Assembly: GCF_042408815.1 (NCBI RefSeq)
Contig: NZ_JBHOQR010000029.1
Location: 1 to 60,944, forward strand
DNA length: 60,944 nucleotides
DNA from: Thermoflexus sp042408815
GTDB taxonomy: Bacteria > Chloroflexota > Anaerolineae > Thermoflexales > Thermoflexaceae
Reading direction: 5' to 3'
This document shows, piece after piece, positions 25,290 to 33,158 of the stretch; within the stretch, counting starts at the first letter, position 1; each line of letters begins with the position of its first letter. The position numbers and the translations under genes were made by a program. Below the pieces are notes generated by a model. It was not told where the DNA came from, ran no database searches, and saw only the letters and a program-made list of their open reading frames with translations.

Positions 25290-25538
25290 ATGCAGGTCAC
25301 TGTGAAATTGCATGCGATCCTCCGACGCTACCGTCCCGCCGGGATGCAGGATGAGGGTATTCCGGTGGAGATCCCCGAGAATGGCACCCCCCGCGATGTC
25401 GCAGGCGCCCTGGGGATTCCTATCGAGCTGATCCATGCCGTCTTTGTGAATGAGGCTCAGGCCACTCTGGATACACCCCTGAGACCCGGGGATTTGGTCC
25501 GGCTGTTTCCGCCCGTCGTGGGGGGAAACGCGTGTTGA
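25290..25538 (+). CDS. MoaD/ThiS-family ubiquitin-like sulfur carrier
   Basis: The 82-aa protein has a beta-grasp pattern: MQVTVKLHAILRRYRP, a central GIPIELIHAVFVNEAQATLDTPLRPGDLVRLFPPVVGG. The GG pair is near the C-terminus, as in sulfur carriers activated by adenylation. Three residues (NAC) follow the GG, so either processing or a different use is needed for thiocarboxylate formation. No moeB/thiF or moaE homologue is adjacent. Confidence 0.75.
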   Translation: MQVTVKLHAILRRYRPAGMQDEGIPVEIPENGTPRDVAGALGIPIELIHAVFVNEAQATLDTPLRPGDLVRLFPPVVGGNAC

Positions 25539-25729
25539 TATCCACGGCAGGGACTGCGCCAGTGGAGCGCCTCGGGCGCCTCAATGCGCCCTCGCAGGGA
25601 TCTCTTCCCCCAGGCCATCCGGGCCCCCTAACATGACAACTTCCATGACCGCTGGCTTTCCCCAAGACCTGCTGCATGCCGCATAATGGTACGGGGAGAG
25701 GTCTTGAGATCGGAGGAGGATGATGCGCC

Positions 25730-26275
25730 ATGGCCGAGCCCATCCGGCTCTTCGTCACCAGTAGCCCGGAGCTAGAGGCGGAGCGGGAGATCGTGGGGCA
25801 AGTGGTGGCCGGGCTTCCTGTTCGATTGGGATGGGAGATCCGACATACCCCTCGGCCCGGCGAGGCCCTGGCCCCTGCGCTGGAAGCCGTGGCGGCGGCG
25901 CATCTGTATGTGTTCATCCTGGGCATGGATTACTCCGCCCCCATGGGGCTGGAGTGGACCCGAGCGGTTCGGGCGAAGAAACGGAGGCTCATCTTTGTGA
26001 AAGAAGTGGCCCGCAGCCCGGCGGCGGCCCTGTGGCTCAGCGAGCATGAGGAAGAGGCGGATCGGATGGCGTTCGATTCCCTGGCTGCTTTCCAGCGGGT
26101 TTTTGAGCGCCAGCTGATCCGGGCGCTGTTGGATCTGGCGGAGACGTTGCGCCTGCATCTGGATGAGATCGAGGGGCTGACGGCGCGGATGAAGGCGCTG
26201 GAGGAAGCGGCGCTGGAGGCCCCGACGATCGCCCGCGGAGCGGAGCGCAACGCGATCATCCTGGGGGAGCGTTAG
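25730..26275 (+). CDS. DUF4062-like (TIR-related fold) protein
   Basis: The 181-aa protein begins with IRLFVTSSPELEAEREIVGQVV. The S-S motif followed by a conserved E-R-E helix is typical of DUF4062, a TIR-like domain seen at the N-terminus of larger signalling proteins. HLYVFILGMDYSAPMGLEWTRA and FVKE fit the rest of that domain. The C-terminal part is a coiled-coil-like helix (LDLAETLRLHLDEIEGLTARMKALEEA). Here the domain stands alone with no effector fused. The ribosome site is GGAGGAGG. The gap before it (25539-25729) shows no gene. Confidence 0.7.
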   Translation: MAEPIRLFVTSSPELEAEREIVGQVVAGLPVRLGWEIRHTPRPGEALAPALEAVAAAHLYVFILGMDYSAPMGLEWTRAVRAKKRRLIFVKEVARSPAAALWLSEHEEEADRMAFDSLAAFQRVFERQLIRALLDLAETLRLHLDEIEGLTARMKALEEAALEAPTIARGAERNAIILGER

Positions 26276-26360
26276 TGGATCCGGCCGCTCTGCCTCCGGG
26301 ATCCTCTAAGGGGGGAGGTCCACGACGGGCGTATGGCTAGACCGGGTGGAGATGCTGCGC

Positions 26361-27092
26361 ATGAACCCTCGATGCTGGATCGGCACATCCGGATGGATGT
26401 ATCCCCACTGGCGAGGGGTTTTCTATCCTGAGGATCTCCCCCAGAGCCGCTGGTTTTCGCATTACGCTGTGTACTTCGACACTGTGGAGATCAACAGCAC
26501 GTTCTATCGTCTGCCTTCCGAGAGGGCCTTCGACCGCTGGCGGGAGCAGGCTCGTCCCGGCTTTCGCTATGCCGTAAAGGCCAACCGCTATCTCACCCAT
26601 GTCCGTCGCCTGAAGGATTGCGCAGCGCCGCTGGCGCGGTTCCTAGAGCGAGTCCGGCGCCTGGGAGATCGCCTGGGACCTATCCTCTATCAACTTCCTC
26701 CCGGCTGGAGGGCCGACCCCGATCGCCTAACGGCGTTTGCGGCCCTTCTTCCAGGGGATCTTCTCCATGGGTTCGAGTTCCGGGATCCCCGGTGGTTCGT
26801 GGAGCCGATCCGTGCGATCCTCGAGCGCTATCGCCTGTTCTTCTGCCTCTTCGACATGCCCAGCCTCTGCTCTCCGCTCTGGGTCACTGGGTCCATCGTC
26901 TACCTTCGTTTCCATGGATCCACCGCGCTTTACGCAGGCCGCTATCCCCGGGAGGAACTGGCCCTCTGGGCGGAACGGATCCGGGGTTTCCTTCAGTCGG
27001 GCTATGAGGTTTATGTCTACTTCAACAACGATGCCTTCGGGCATGCGGTGATCAACGCGATGGAGCTGCGGGAGATGCTGGGATGGGATTGA
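26361..27092 (+). CDS. DUF72 (YecE-like) TIM-barrel protein
   Basis: The 243-aa protein has the DUF72 signature: CWIGTSGWMYPHWRGVFYP, FDTVEINSTFYRLPSE, FRYAVKANRYLTHVRRL, LPPGWRADPDRL, GFEFRDPRWF and YVYFNND. The family folds as a TIM barrel; its biochemical role is not established. Three start codons are possible (GTG 26346, ATG 26352, ATG 26361). GGAG lies 9 nt before the last, which I prefer. Confidence 0.85.
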   Translation: MNPRCWIGTSGWMYPHWRGVFYPEDLPQSRWFSHYAVYFDTVEINSTFYRLPSERAFDRWREQARPGFRYAVKANRYLTHVRRLKDCAAPLARFLERVRRLGDRLGPILYQLPPGWRADPDRLTAFAALLPGDLLHGFEFRDPRWFVEPIRAILERYRLFFCLFDMPSLCSPLWVTGSIVYLRFHGSTALYAGRYPREELALWAERIRGFLQSGYEVYVYFNNDAFGHAVINAMELREMLGWD

Positions 27093-27173
27093 CGGACACC
27101 GCCGAGCTCTCCTTCGGGGAGGCGGGATGGTCCCTCGAAGTTCCTGGGGGAAGGCCAGCGGCGTAACTCCCGT

Positions 27174-28538
27174 TTATCCTGGGAACGCGATCGAAAGCGC
27201 CTCCGCAAGCGTTCGCGCGGGAAGCAGCGTGAGCTCCGCTGGGACCTCGCGGAGCCGACGGACGGTGCGGGGCAGGAGGCAGCGCCGGAAGCCGAGCTTG
27301 GCCGCTTCCGCCAAGCGGAGCTCGAGATGGCCCACGGCGCGCAGCTCCCCCGAGAGACCCACTTCCCCGATAAATACCATGTCGGGAGGCAACGGGCGAT
27401 CCCGAGCGGAGGAGACAATGGCCATCGCCACCGCCAGGTCCGCGGCCGGCTCGTCCACCCGGAGGCCGCCGACTACGTTGACGAACAAGTCATGATCATG
27501 CAAGCGCAGGCCCACCCGCTTGGTCAGCACCGCGACCAGCAGGAGCAGACGATAGGGATCCACCCCATTGGCCGTGCGGCGGGCTGCCCCGGGTGGCGCC
27601 GGGCTGACCAGGGCCTGGATTTCCACCAGCAGCGGGCGGGTGCCCTCCATGGTCACGGCGACCGCCGAGCCGGAAGCCTGGACCAGGCGCTCGGCTAGGA
27701 AGAGCTCGGATGGGTTGGGCACCTCTGCCATCCCATCCCCGCGCATCTCGAAGACGCCCACCTCGGAGGTGGCGCCGAAACGGTTCTTCACGCTGCGGAG
27801 CATGCGGAAGGCGTGGTAACGATCCCCTTCCAGATAGAGAACGGTATCGACGATGTGCTCCAGAAGCTTTGGGCCGGCGATCAGGCCCGCCTTGGTCACG
27901 TGGCCGATGAGGAAAATGGTGATCTCCAGGTTTTTGGCCAGCGCCTGAAACCGGACGGCGCACGCGCGGACCTGGCTGACGCTCCCGGGAGGGGAAGGGA
28001 TCTCTTCCATGTAAATGGTTTGAATGGAATCCACAATCACCAAGCGGGGGTGCAATGCCTGGATGTGATCCATGAGGGCTTCCATACGGGTTTCGTTCAA
28101 TAAGTAGAGCTGGGGGTTGTGCAGCCCCAGGCGATCGGCTCGCATTTTCAGCTGGCCGAGGGATTCCTCGCCGGAGATGTAAAGGACCGGGAATTCGGGG
28201 CCAGCCATTCGATCCGCCAGCTGCATCAGCAGAGTGGATTTCCCAATGCCTGGATCGCCCGCGACCAGGATCAGGGAGCCGGGCACCACCCCGCCTCCCA
28301 GCACGCGGGCGAACTCCCCGATGGGCAGCGGCCAGCGCTCCACGCCGGCTGGGGCCACGGCGGGAAGGGGGATGGGCGGGGTTCCCGGCGCCCCCTTGAG
28401 GCCGATCGTGCGAACAGGCGGGGAGGGGGAGGCCTCCACCAGGGTGTTCCACTCCCCACAATCCGGGCAGCGCCCCATCCACTTGGGATGCACCGCGCCG
28501 CATTTCTGACAGACGTATTGGGTCCGCGCTCGTGCCAT
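27174..28538 (-). CDS. radA: DNA repair protein RadA (Sms)
   Basis: RadA is a RecA-like branch-migration helicase acting in recombination. The 454-aa protein shows all parts: an N-terminal C4 zinc finger (CQKCGAVHPKWMGRCPDC), Walker A GDPGIGKSTL near 100, the RadA-specific KNRFG motif in SVKNRFGATSE, and a C-terminal Lon-protease-like domain (LAVAMAIVSSARDRPLPPDMVFIGEVGLSGELR). The start ATG is preceded by GGGGAG. Confidence 0.95.
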   Translation of the reverse strand: MARARTQYVCQKCGAVHPKWMGRCPDCGEWNTLVEASPSPPVRTIGLKGAPGTPPIPLPAVAPAGVERWPLPIGEFARVLGGGVVPGSLILVAGDPGIGKSTLLMQLADRMAGPEFPVLYISGEESLGQLKMRADRLGLHNPQLYLLNETRMEALMDHIQALHPRLVIVDSIQTIYMEEIPSPPGSVSQVRACAVRFQALAKNLEITIFLIGHVTKAGLIAGPKLLEHIVDTVLYLEGDRYHAFRMLRSVKNRFGATSEVGVFEMRGDGMAEVPNPSELFLAERLVQASGSAVAVTMEGTRPLLVEIQALVSPAPPGAARRTANGVDPYRLLLLVAVLTKRVGLRLHDHDLFVNVVGGLRVDEPAADLAVAMAIVSSARDRPLPPDMVFIGEVGLSGELRAVGHLELRLAEAAKLGFRRCLLPRTVRRLREVPAELTLLPARTLAEALSIAFPG

Positions 28539-28681
28539 TTGGATCTCCCCAGGGTTCGGGGGCTTTTCTCCATGATAGCCTGAGCTCCGATCGCCCGGCT
28601 TCGCCCGGCAACCCATCGGCGCTTTTCGATTTTTTGAAAGCGCCCCGAAGGTGCCTTGCTACAGAAGGGAGAACGCCCTTG

Positions 28682-28716
28682 CCTCTAATGCTCCTCTAAT
28701 GGAACCTGCGTAGAAT
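28682..28716 (+). promoter_or_regulatory. 11-bp direct-repeat promoter of the dnaK unit
   Basis: Two copies of CCTCTAATG start at 28682 and 28693, exactly 11 bp apart, and occupy the place of a -35 box. A -10-like TAGAAT lies at 28711-28716, 18 bp from the start of the second copy. The same repeat, with the same 18-bp offset, occurs before hsp20 (32160-32216). No CIRCE element is seen. Confidence 0.6.
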
Positions 28717-28724
28717 CAAAGGCG

Positions 28725-29045
28725 ATGCGGATGAGGGGGGAGTCTGTGCCGCTGATCTGCCGGAACTGTGGAATCGAAATGGATTGGCAGCCTGTCATTG
28801 TGGATCGTCAGCCTTACTGTTGCCTGGGGTGCGCCCAGGGGGGGCCGTGCCAGTGCGACTATAATCGGCTGCCCTCGCCGGCCATACAGGCCACCCTGGC
28901 TCAGCGGGCCCCATCTCCGGCCCTTGAGGTTCGGATCGAGCGGCAAGCTCCCCTCGTTGCCGCGATCGATCGCTTCGGGGAGGAATCCCACAACCCTGAA
29001 CGGGAGGTTTCCGATGGCCAAGAAGGGACGGATCGTCGGCATTGA
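28725..29045 (+). CDS. Small Cys-rich zinc-binding protein before dnaK
   Basis: The 106-aa product has nine Cys-type ligands in its first 50 residues: CRNCGIEMDWQPV, YCCLGCAQGGPCQCDY. This double zinc-ribbon/knuckle is followed by a low-complexity linker. The start may be the ATG at 28725 or 28731, or the GTG at 28746 behind AGGGGGGAG. It overlaps dnaK by 32 nt in another frame, so the two are likely translated together. No functional family recognised beyond metal binding; a link to the DnaK system is inferred from overlap. Confidence 0.7.
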   Translation: MRMRGESVPLICRNCGIEMDWQPVIVDRQPYCCLGCAQGGPCQCDYNRLPSPAIQATLAQRAPSPALEVRIERQAPLVAAIDRFGEESHNPEREVSDGQEGTDRRH

Positions 29046-30891
29046 TCTGGGGACGACCAACTCGGTGATCGCCGTGATGGAGGGCGGGGAGCCCAAGGTG
29101 ATCCCCATCGCCGAGGGCGGTAACCTCTGCCCATCGGTGGTCGCCTTCACCAAGACCGGGGAGCGCCTGGTGGGTCTGCCAGCCAAGCGCCAGGCGATCA
29201 TCAACCCGGAGAACACGGTGTTCTCGATCAAGCGTTTCATGGGCCGGCGCTACAGCGAGGTGCTGGAGGAGGTCCGACGGGTCCCTTATAAGGTGGTGGA
29301 GGGGCCGAACGGGGACGCCCGGGTGTTCATCCCGGCGGTGAGCAAGGAGTTCACGCCCCAGGAGATCTCGGCGATGATCCTGCGCAAGCTGAAGCAGGAC
29401 GCCGAGGCCTATCTGGGGGAGCCGGTCACCCAGGCGGTGATCACGGTGCCCGCCTATTTCAATGATAGCCAGCGCCAGGCGACCAAGGACGCGGGGAAGA
29501 TTGCTGGCCTGGAGGTGTTGCGCATCATTAACGAGCCCACAGCTGCAGCCCTGGCTTACGGGCTGGATAAGAAGAAGAACGAGATCATCCTGGTGTGGGA
29601 TCTGGGCGGCGGGACCTTCGATGTGTCGATTCTAGAGGTCGGGGATGGTGTGATCGAGGTGAAGGCCACGGCGGGCGACACGCACCTGGGTGGCGATGAT
29701 TGGGACCAGGTGATTATCGACTACGTGGCCGAGGAGTTTATGAAGGAACATGGGATCGACCTGCGGAAGGACCGCCAGGCCCTGCAGCGCCTGAAGGAAG
29801 CGGCCGAGAAGGCCAAGATTGAGCTCTCCACGCTGATGGAGACCGAGATCAACCTGCCCTTCATCACCGCCACGGCCGACGGGCCGAAGCACCTTCAGAT
29901 GCGCCTGACCCGGGCCAAGTTCGAGCAGCTCTCCCGCCATCTGGTGGAACGGCTGAAGGGTCCCTTCGAGCAGGCTTTGCGCGATGCCAAGCTGCGCCCC
30001 GAGCAGATCGATGAGGTGATCCTGGTCGGCGGCGCCACCCGTATGCCGATGGTGCAGCAGCTGGTCCGGGAGCTCACCGGTAAGGAGCCCCACAAGGGCG
30101 TGAACCCGGACGAGGTGGTGGCTGTCGGCGCGGCTATCCAGGCGGGCGTGCTGGCCGGCGAGGTCCGGGATGTGTTGCTCCTGGATGTGACGCCGCTCTC
30201 CCTTGGCGTGGAGACCCTGGGCGGGGTGATGACGGTGCTCATCCCGCGCAACACGACCATCCCGGTGCGAAAGACCGAGGTCTTCACTACGGCCGAGGAC
30301 TTCCAGACGGCAGTGGACATCAAGGTTTACCAGGGCGAGCGGCCGATGGCGGCGGACAATATCCTCCTGGGCCAGTTCCGCCTGGAAGGCATCCCGCCGG
30401 CGCCGCGGGGCGTCCCGCAGATCGAGGTGACCTTCGACATCGACGCGAACGGCATCCTTCACGTCTCGGCCCGGGACCGGGCGACGGGCAAGGAGGCCAA
30501 GATCACCATCACGGCCTCCACCAACCTCTCCAAAGAGGAAGTGGAACGGCTGCTCAAGGAGGCCGAGCGCTATGCGGAGGAGGACCGGCGCCGGCGCGAG
30601 CTGGCCGAGGCCCGCAACGAGGCGGACAACATGATCTACAGCGTGGAGCGCTCGTTGCGGGAGCTGGGCGATCAAGTCAGCCCGGCGGATCGCGAGCGGC
30701 TTGAGGGCCTGATCCGCCAGCTGAAGGAGGCGATGGGCACGGACAACGCGGCGCGCATCCGGCAGCTCACCCAGGAGCTGCGCCAGGCGGCCCTGGCCAT
30801 CGGCCAGGCGGTCTACCAGCAGGCGGCGGCCGGCCGCTCTCGCCCATCCGGTGAGGGCGAGGTGGTCGAGGGCGAATACCGGCCGGTCTGA
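29014..30891 (+). CDS. dnaK: Hsp70 chaperone DnaK
   Basis: DnaK binds unfolded polypeptides in an ATP-driven cycle. The 625-aa protein begins with MAKKGRIVGIDLGTTNSV (phosphate-1 loop) and has VWDLGGGTFDVSILE, VILVGGATRMPMVQ, the substrate-binding domain (PLSLGVETLGGVMTVLIPRNTTIP) and a helical lid, ending EVVEGEYRPV. The GGGAGG site sets the start at 29014; the longer open frame upstream is not used. Unlike the common order, grpE and dnaJ are not adjacent. The antisense frame of more than 400 codons is a codon-usage shadow. Confidence 0.97.
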   Translation: MAKKGRIVGIDLGTTNSVIAVMEGGEPKVIPIAEGGNLCPSVVAFTKTGERLVGLPAKRQAIINPENTVFSIKRFMGRRYSEVLEEVRRVPYKVVEGPNGDARVFIPAVSKEFTPQEISAMILRKLKQDAEAYLGEPVTQAVITVPAYFNDSQRQATKDAGKIAGLEVLRIINEPTAAALAYGLDKKKNEIILVWDLGGGTFDVSILEVGDGVIEVKATAGDTHLGGDDWDQVIIDYVAEEFMKEHGIDLRKDRQALQRLKEAAEKAKIELSTLMETEINLPFITATADGPKHLQMRLTRAKFEQLSRHLVERLKGPFEQALRDAKLRPEQIDEVILVGGATRMPMVQQLVRELTGKEPHKGVNPDEVVAVGAAIQAGVLAGEVRDVLLLDVTPLSLGVETLGGVMTVLIPRNTTIPVRKTEVFTTAEDFQTAVDIKVYQGERPMAADNILLGQFRLEGIPPAPRGVPQIEVTFDIDANGILHVSARDRATGKEAKITITASTNLSKEEVERLLKEAERYAEEDRRRRELAEARNEADNMIYSVERSLRELGDQVSPADRERLEGLIRQLKEAMGTDNAARIRQLTQELRQAALAIGQAVYQQAAAGRSRPSGEGEVVEGEYRPV

Positions 30892-30897
30892 GCCCGG

Positions 30898-30942
30898 AGG
30901 GGATTCCGGGGGCGGTCGGGTTGTCCCCCGGAACCCCCTGGC
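30898..30942 (+). terminator. Hairpin after dnaK
   Basis: CCGGGGG (30906-30912) pairs with CCCCCGG (30925-30931), flanked by GGGG and CCCC that extend the stem. No T-run follows, so termination would be partial, compatible with co-transcription of the peptidase gene that starts at 30961. Confidence 0.45.
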
Positions 30943-30960
30943 CAATCAGGAGGTCGGACT

Positions 30961-31656
30961 GTGCTGTTCTGGTGGGATCCGCTGTATTTGGTGTTGGCGC
31001 TGCCGGCGCTGGTGCTGGGGCTGTATGCCCAGGCGAAGGTGCAGGCGGCCTATCAGCGCTGGCTGCGGGCGCCGGCCCGCTGGACGGGCATGGAGGCCGC
31101 TCAACGGCTGTTGCAGGCGGCAGGGCTGTATGGGGTGCGTCTGGAGGGAACCCCAGGGCCTCTGACGGATCATTACGATCCGGCCACGAAGGCGCTGCGG
31201 CTTTCCCCCAGCGTCACGGGGGTGGCCTCGGTGGCCTCGCTGGCGGTGACGGCCCATGAGATCGGGCATGCTCTGCAGGATGCGGAGGGCTACTGGGGGC
31301 TGCGGGCGCGGGCGGCCCTAGTGCCGGCGGTGAACCTGGGGTCCTGGATGGGGCCAGTGCTCTTTCTCCTCGGCTTCCTGATGCGGAGTCCGGAGCTGGT
31401 GTGGGTGGGGGTGCTGTTCTTTGCGGGGGCGGCGGTGTTTGCCCTGGTGACGCTACCGGTGGAGCTGGATGCCAGTCGGCGGGCGTTGCGGCTGCTGGAG
31501 CAGAGTGGGTTGCTGGGGACGCCGGAGGAGCGGGCGGGGGCGCGGGAGGTGCTGGGGGCGGCGGCCCTGACCTACGTGGCCGCCCTGGCCCAGGCTCTCT
31601 CCACCCTGGCCTACTATGCCTTCCTCGCCATGGGCATGCAGCGATCCCGAGACTGA
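30961..31656 (+). CDS. Membrane zinc metallopeptidase (YugP family)
   Basis: The 231-aa protein uses a GTG start behind AGGAGGTC. It has an N-terminal membrane helix (LYLVLALPALVLGLYA), the zinc-peptidase motif HEIGHALQ near residue 98, then further membrane helices (MGPVLFLLGFLM, VWVGVLFFAGAAVFALVTLPVELDASRRAL) and a last one at the C-terminus. The ELDAS segment is conserved in the family and may supply the third zinc ligand. Lying between dnaK and the small heat-shock genes, it probably works in membrane protein quality control, which is inferred from context. Confidence 0.85.
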   Translation: MLFWWDPLYLVLALPALVLGLYAQAKVQAAYQRWLRAPARWTGMEAAQRLLQAAGLYGVRLEGTPGPLTDHYDPATKALRLSPSVTGVASVASLAVTAHEIGHALQDAEGYWGLRARAALVPAVNLGSWMGPVLFLLGFLMRSPELVWVGVLFFAGAAVFALVTLPVELDASRRALRLLEQSGLLGTPEERAGAREVLGAAALTYVAALAQALSTLAYYAFLAMGMQRSRD

Positions 31657-31704
31657 CTGCAGGTTCTCGTTTCCGTCTCCTCATCCCCCCATGGAGCGGC
31701 GCCT

Positions 31705-32154
31705 ATGGATGTCATGGACGACGCGACCCTGCGCGCGAAGGTAGAGGAGCGGCTCTATCGCTACGATCCCCTTCGGGTCAATTTCCATTTGATTCGAATA
31801 GAGGCTCGGGATGGGCGGGTGATCCTGGATGGGGTGGTGCCTTCCACGGCGATGAAGCGGATGGCGGAAACCCTTGCCCGGTCGATCCCAGGCGTGCGGG
31901 AGGTGCAGAACGATCTGATCGCGGATCCGGAGATTGAAGCGGAGTTGGGCCTGCGTCTGGCGGAGGATCCAGATCTCAGCCCGCCGCGGGCTCGTGTGCT
32001 GGTTACCAGTGTTCAGGGGGATGTCACCCTCGCCGGATGGGTGCCCGATGAGGCAGCCCGACAGCGCGCCGAGGAGATCGCCCGATCGATCCGGGGGGTT
32101 CGCAATGTGGTGAATAACCTCCGGGTGAAGGCGGCGGCGCGCCGGGCGGCATGA
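31705..32154 (+). CDS. Double BON-domain protein
   Basis: The 149-aa protein has two BON repeats: LRAKVEERLYRYDPLRVNFHLIRIEARDGRVILDGVV...IPGVREVQNDL (residues 8-70) and VLVTSVQGDVTLAGWVPDEAARQRAEEIARSIRGVRNVVNNL (about 98-140). BON domains bind phospholipid or ligands in envelope and stress proteins; no signal peptide is visible, so it is likely cytoplasmic. Confidence 0.8.
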   Translation: MDVMDDATLRAKVEERLYRYDPLRVNFHLIRIEARDGRVILDGVVPSTAMKRMAETLARSIPGVREVQNDLIADPEIEAELGLRLAEDPDLSPPRARVLVTSVQGDVTLAGWVPDEAARQRAEEIARSIRGVRNVVNNLRVKAAARRAA

Positions 32155-32159
32155 GGAGG

Positions 32160-32216
32160 CTTCTTACGAAACTCTTATGGAGCTCTTGCGGGGCTCTAAT
32201 GCGATCGGGATATGAT
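32160..32216 (+). promoter_or_regulatory. Four-copy 11-bp direct-repeat promoter of hsp20
   Basis: Four 11-bp units start at 32160, 32171, 32182 and 32193: CTTCTTACG, ACTCTTATG, GCTCTTGCG and GCTCTAATG. A -10 box TATGAT lies at 32211-32216, 18 bp from the start of the last unit. No good -35 hexamer at standard spacing is present, suggesting activator-dependent transcription. The layout matches the dnaK promoter. Confidence 0.65.
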
Positions 32217-32284
32217 GAAAGGTGCCGTTCCGAAGCAGCCGGAACTACGGCCCGGACATGAGGATCGGGAAAAGGAGGTCCGCC

Positions 32285-32731
32285 ATGGCCGGTGAAATCC
32301 GTCGCTGGGATCCCTTTCAGGAGATCTTCTCGCTACGACGAGCTGTCGATCGCATCCTCGATGAAGCCTTCTCCCGTCCCTCCCTGTTCTTCGCCGGGAC
32401 AGTGGATTGGCCTGCTGTGGATATTTATGAAACCAAGGACGAGGTGGTGGTGAAGGCGGCGGTTCCCGGAATCCGCCCGGAGGACATTGAGGTGACCGTG
32501 AGTGGGAACACTGTGACGTTGCGCGGGGAAGTTCGCGAGGAACAGGAGGCGCGGGAGGGCTCATGGATCCGCCAGGAGCGACGTCTCGGCGCCTTCACCC
32601 GCTCGTTCGTGCTTCCGGTGGAGGTAGTGGCCGACCGGGCGACCGCGGAATATGAACACGGGGTCCTGACGCTGCGGCTGCCCAAAGCGGAGGCGGTGAA
32701 GGCGCGGACGATCAAGGTCAAAGTGAAGTAG
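32285..32731 (+). CDS. hsp20: Small heat-shock protein (Hsp20/alpha-crystallin)
   Basis: The 148-aa protein has an N-terminal arm (RRWDPFQEIFSLRRAVDRILDEAF), an alpha-crystallin domain from about 40 to 140 with VDIYETKDEVVVKAAVPGIRPEDIEVTV, and the closing motif YEHGVLTLRLPKAE. AAAAGGAGG fixes the start at 32285. It holds unfolding proteins for DnaK. It lies 60 bp before groES and may be co-transcribed with it. Confidence 0.95.
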   Translation: MAGEIRRWDPFQEIFSLRRAVDRILDEAFSRPSLFFAGTVDWPAVDIYETKDEVVVKAAVPGIRPEDIEVTVSGNTVTLRGEVREEQEAREGSWIRQERRLGAFTRSFVLPVEVVADRATAEYEHGVLTLRLPKAEAVKARTIKVKVK

Positions 32732-32791
32732 ACCCCTCTTGGATTAAAGCCCGATCCTGAAGTCAGAAGGATTTCCTCGGAGGGTAGAACA

Positions 32792-33094
32792 ATGGCGGAG
32801 ATCAAGCTTCGACCTCTTGCGGACCGGGTGGTGGTGGAGCCGATCGAGCGGGAGGAAGTCACTCCCAGCGGCATTGTCCTCCCGGAGACGGCGAAGGAGC
32901 GCCCGCAGGAGGGCCGTGTGATCGCTGTCGGCCCAGGGCGCGTGGATGAGAACGGTAAGCGAGTCCCCATGGAGGTGAAGGTTGGTGACCGCGTGCTCTT
33001 CGCCAAATATGCGGGCACCGAGTTTAAGGTGGATACCACCCGCAAGCTGCTGATCCTCAAAGAGAGCGATATCCTGGCCATCATCGAGGAGTGA
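32792..33094 (+). CDS. groES: Co-chaperonin GroES
   Basis: The 100-aa protein has the cpn10 signature KLRPLADRVVVEPIEREE at its start, the mobile-loop region TPSGIVLPETAKERPQEG and the closing GDRVLFAKYAGTEFKVD, LLILKESDILAIIEE. It forms the lid of the GroEL cage encoded next. Confidence 0.98.
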   Translation: MAEIKLRPLADRVVVEPIEREEVTPSGIVLPETAKERPQEGRVIAVGPGRVDENGKRVPMEVKVGDRVLFAKYAGTEFKVDTTRKLLILKESDILAIIEE

Positions 33095-33158
33095 TCCTCG
33101 GACGGTTCCCCGCGATATTCCATAGTTTCAAAATCCATCTGAAGGGAGGTGATCGGCA

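Noticed and set aside
29632..30945. 437-codon open frame antisense to dnaK
   Set aside because: Complementary to conserved DnaK codons, with low-complexity product. It is a GC-rich shadow.
28540..33158. HrcA/CIRCE control of the chaperone genes
   Set aside because: No TTAGCACTC-N9-GAGTGCTAA element is found upstream of dnaK, hsp20 or groES.
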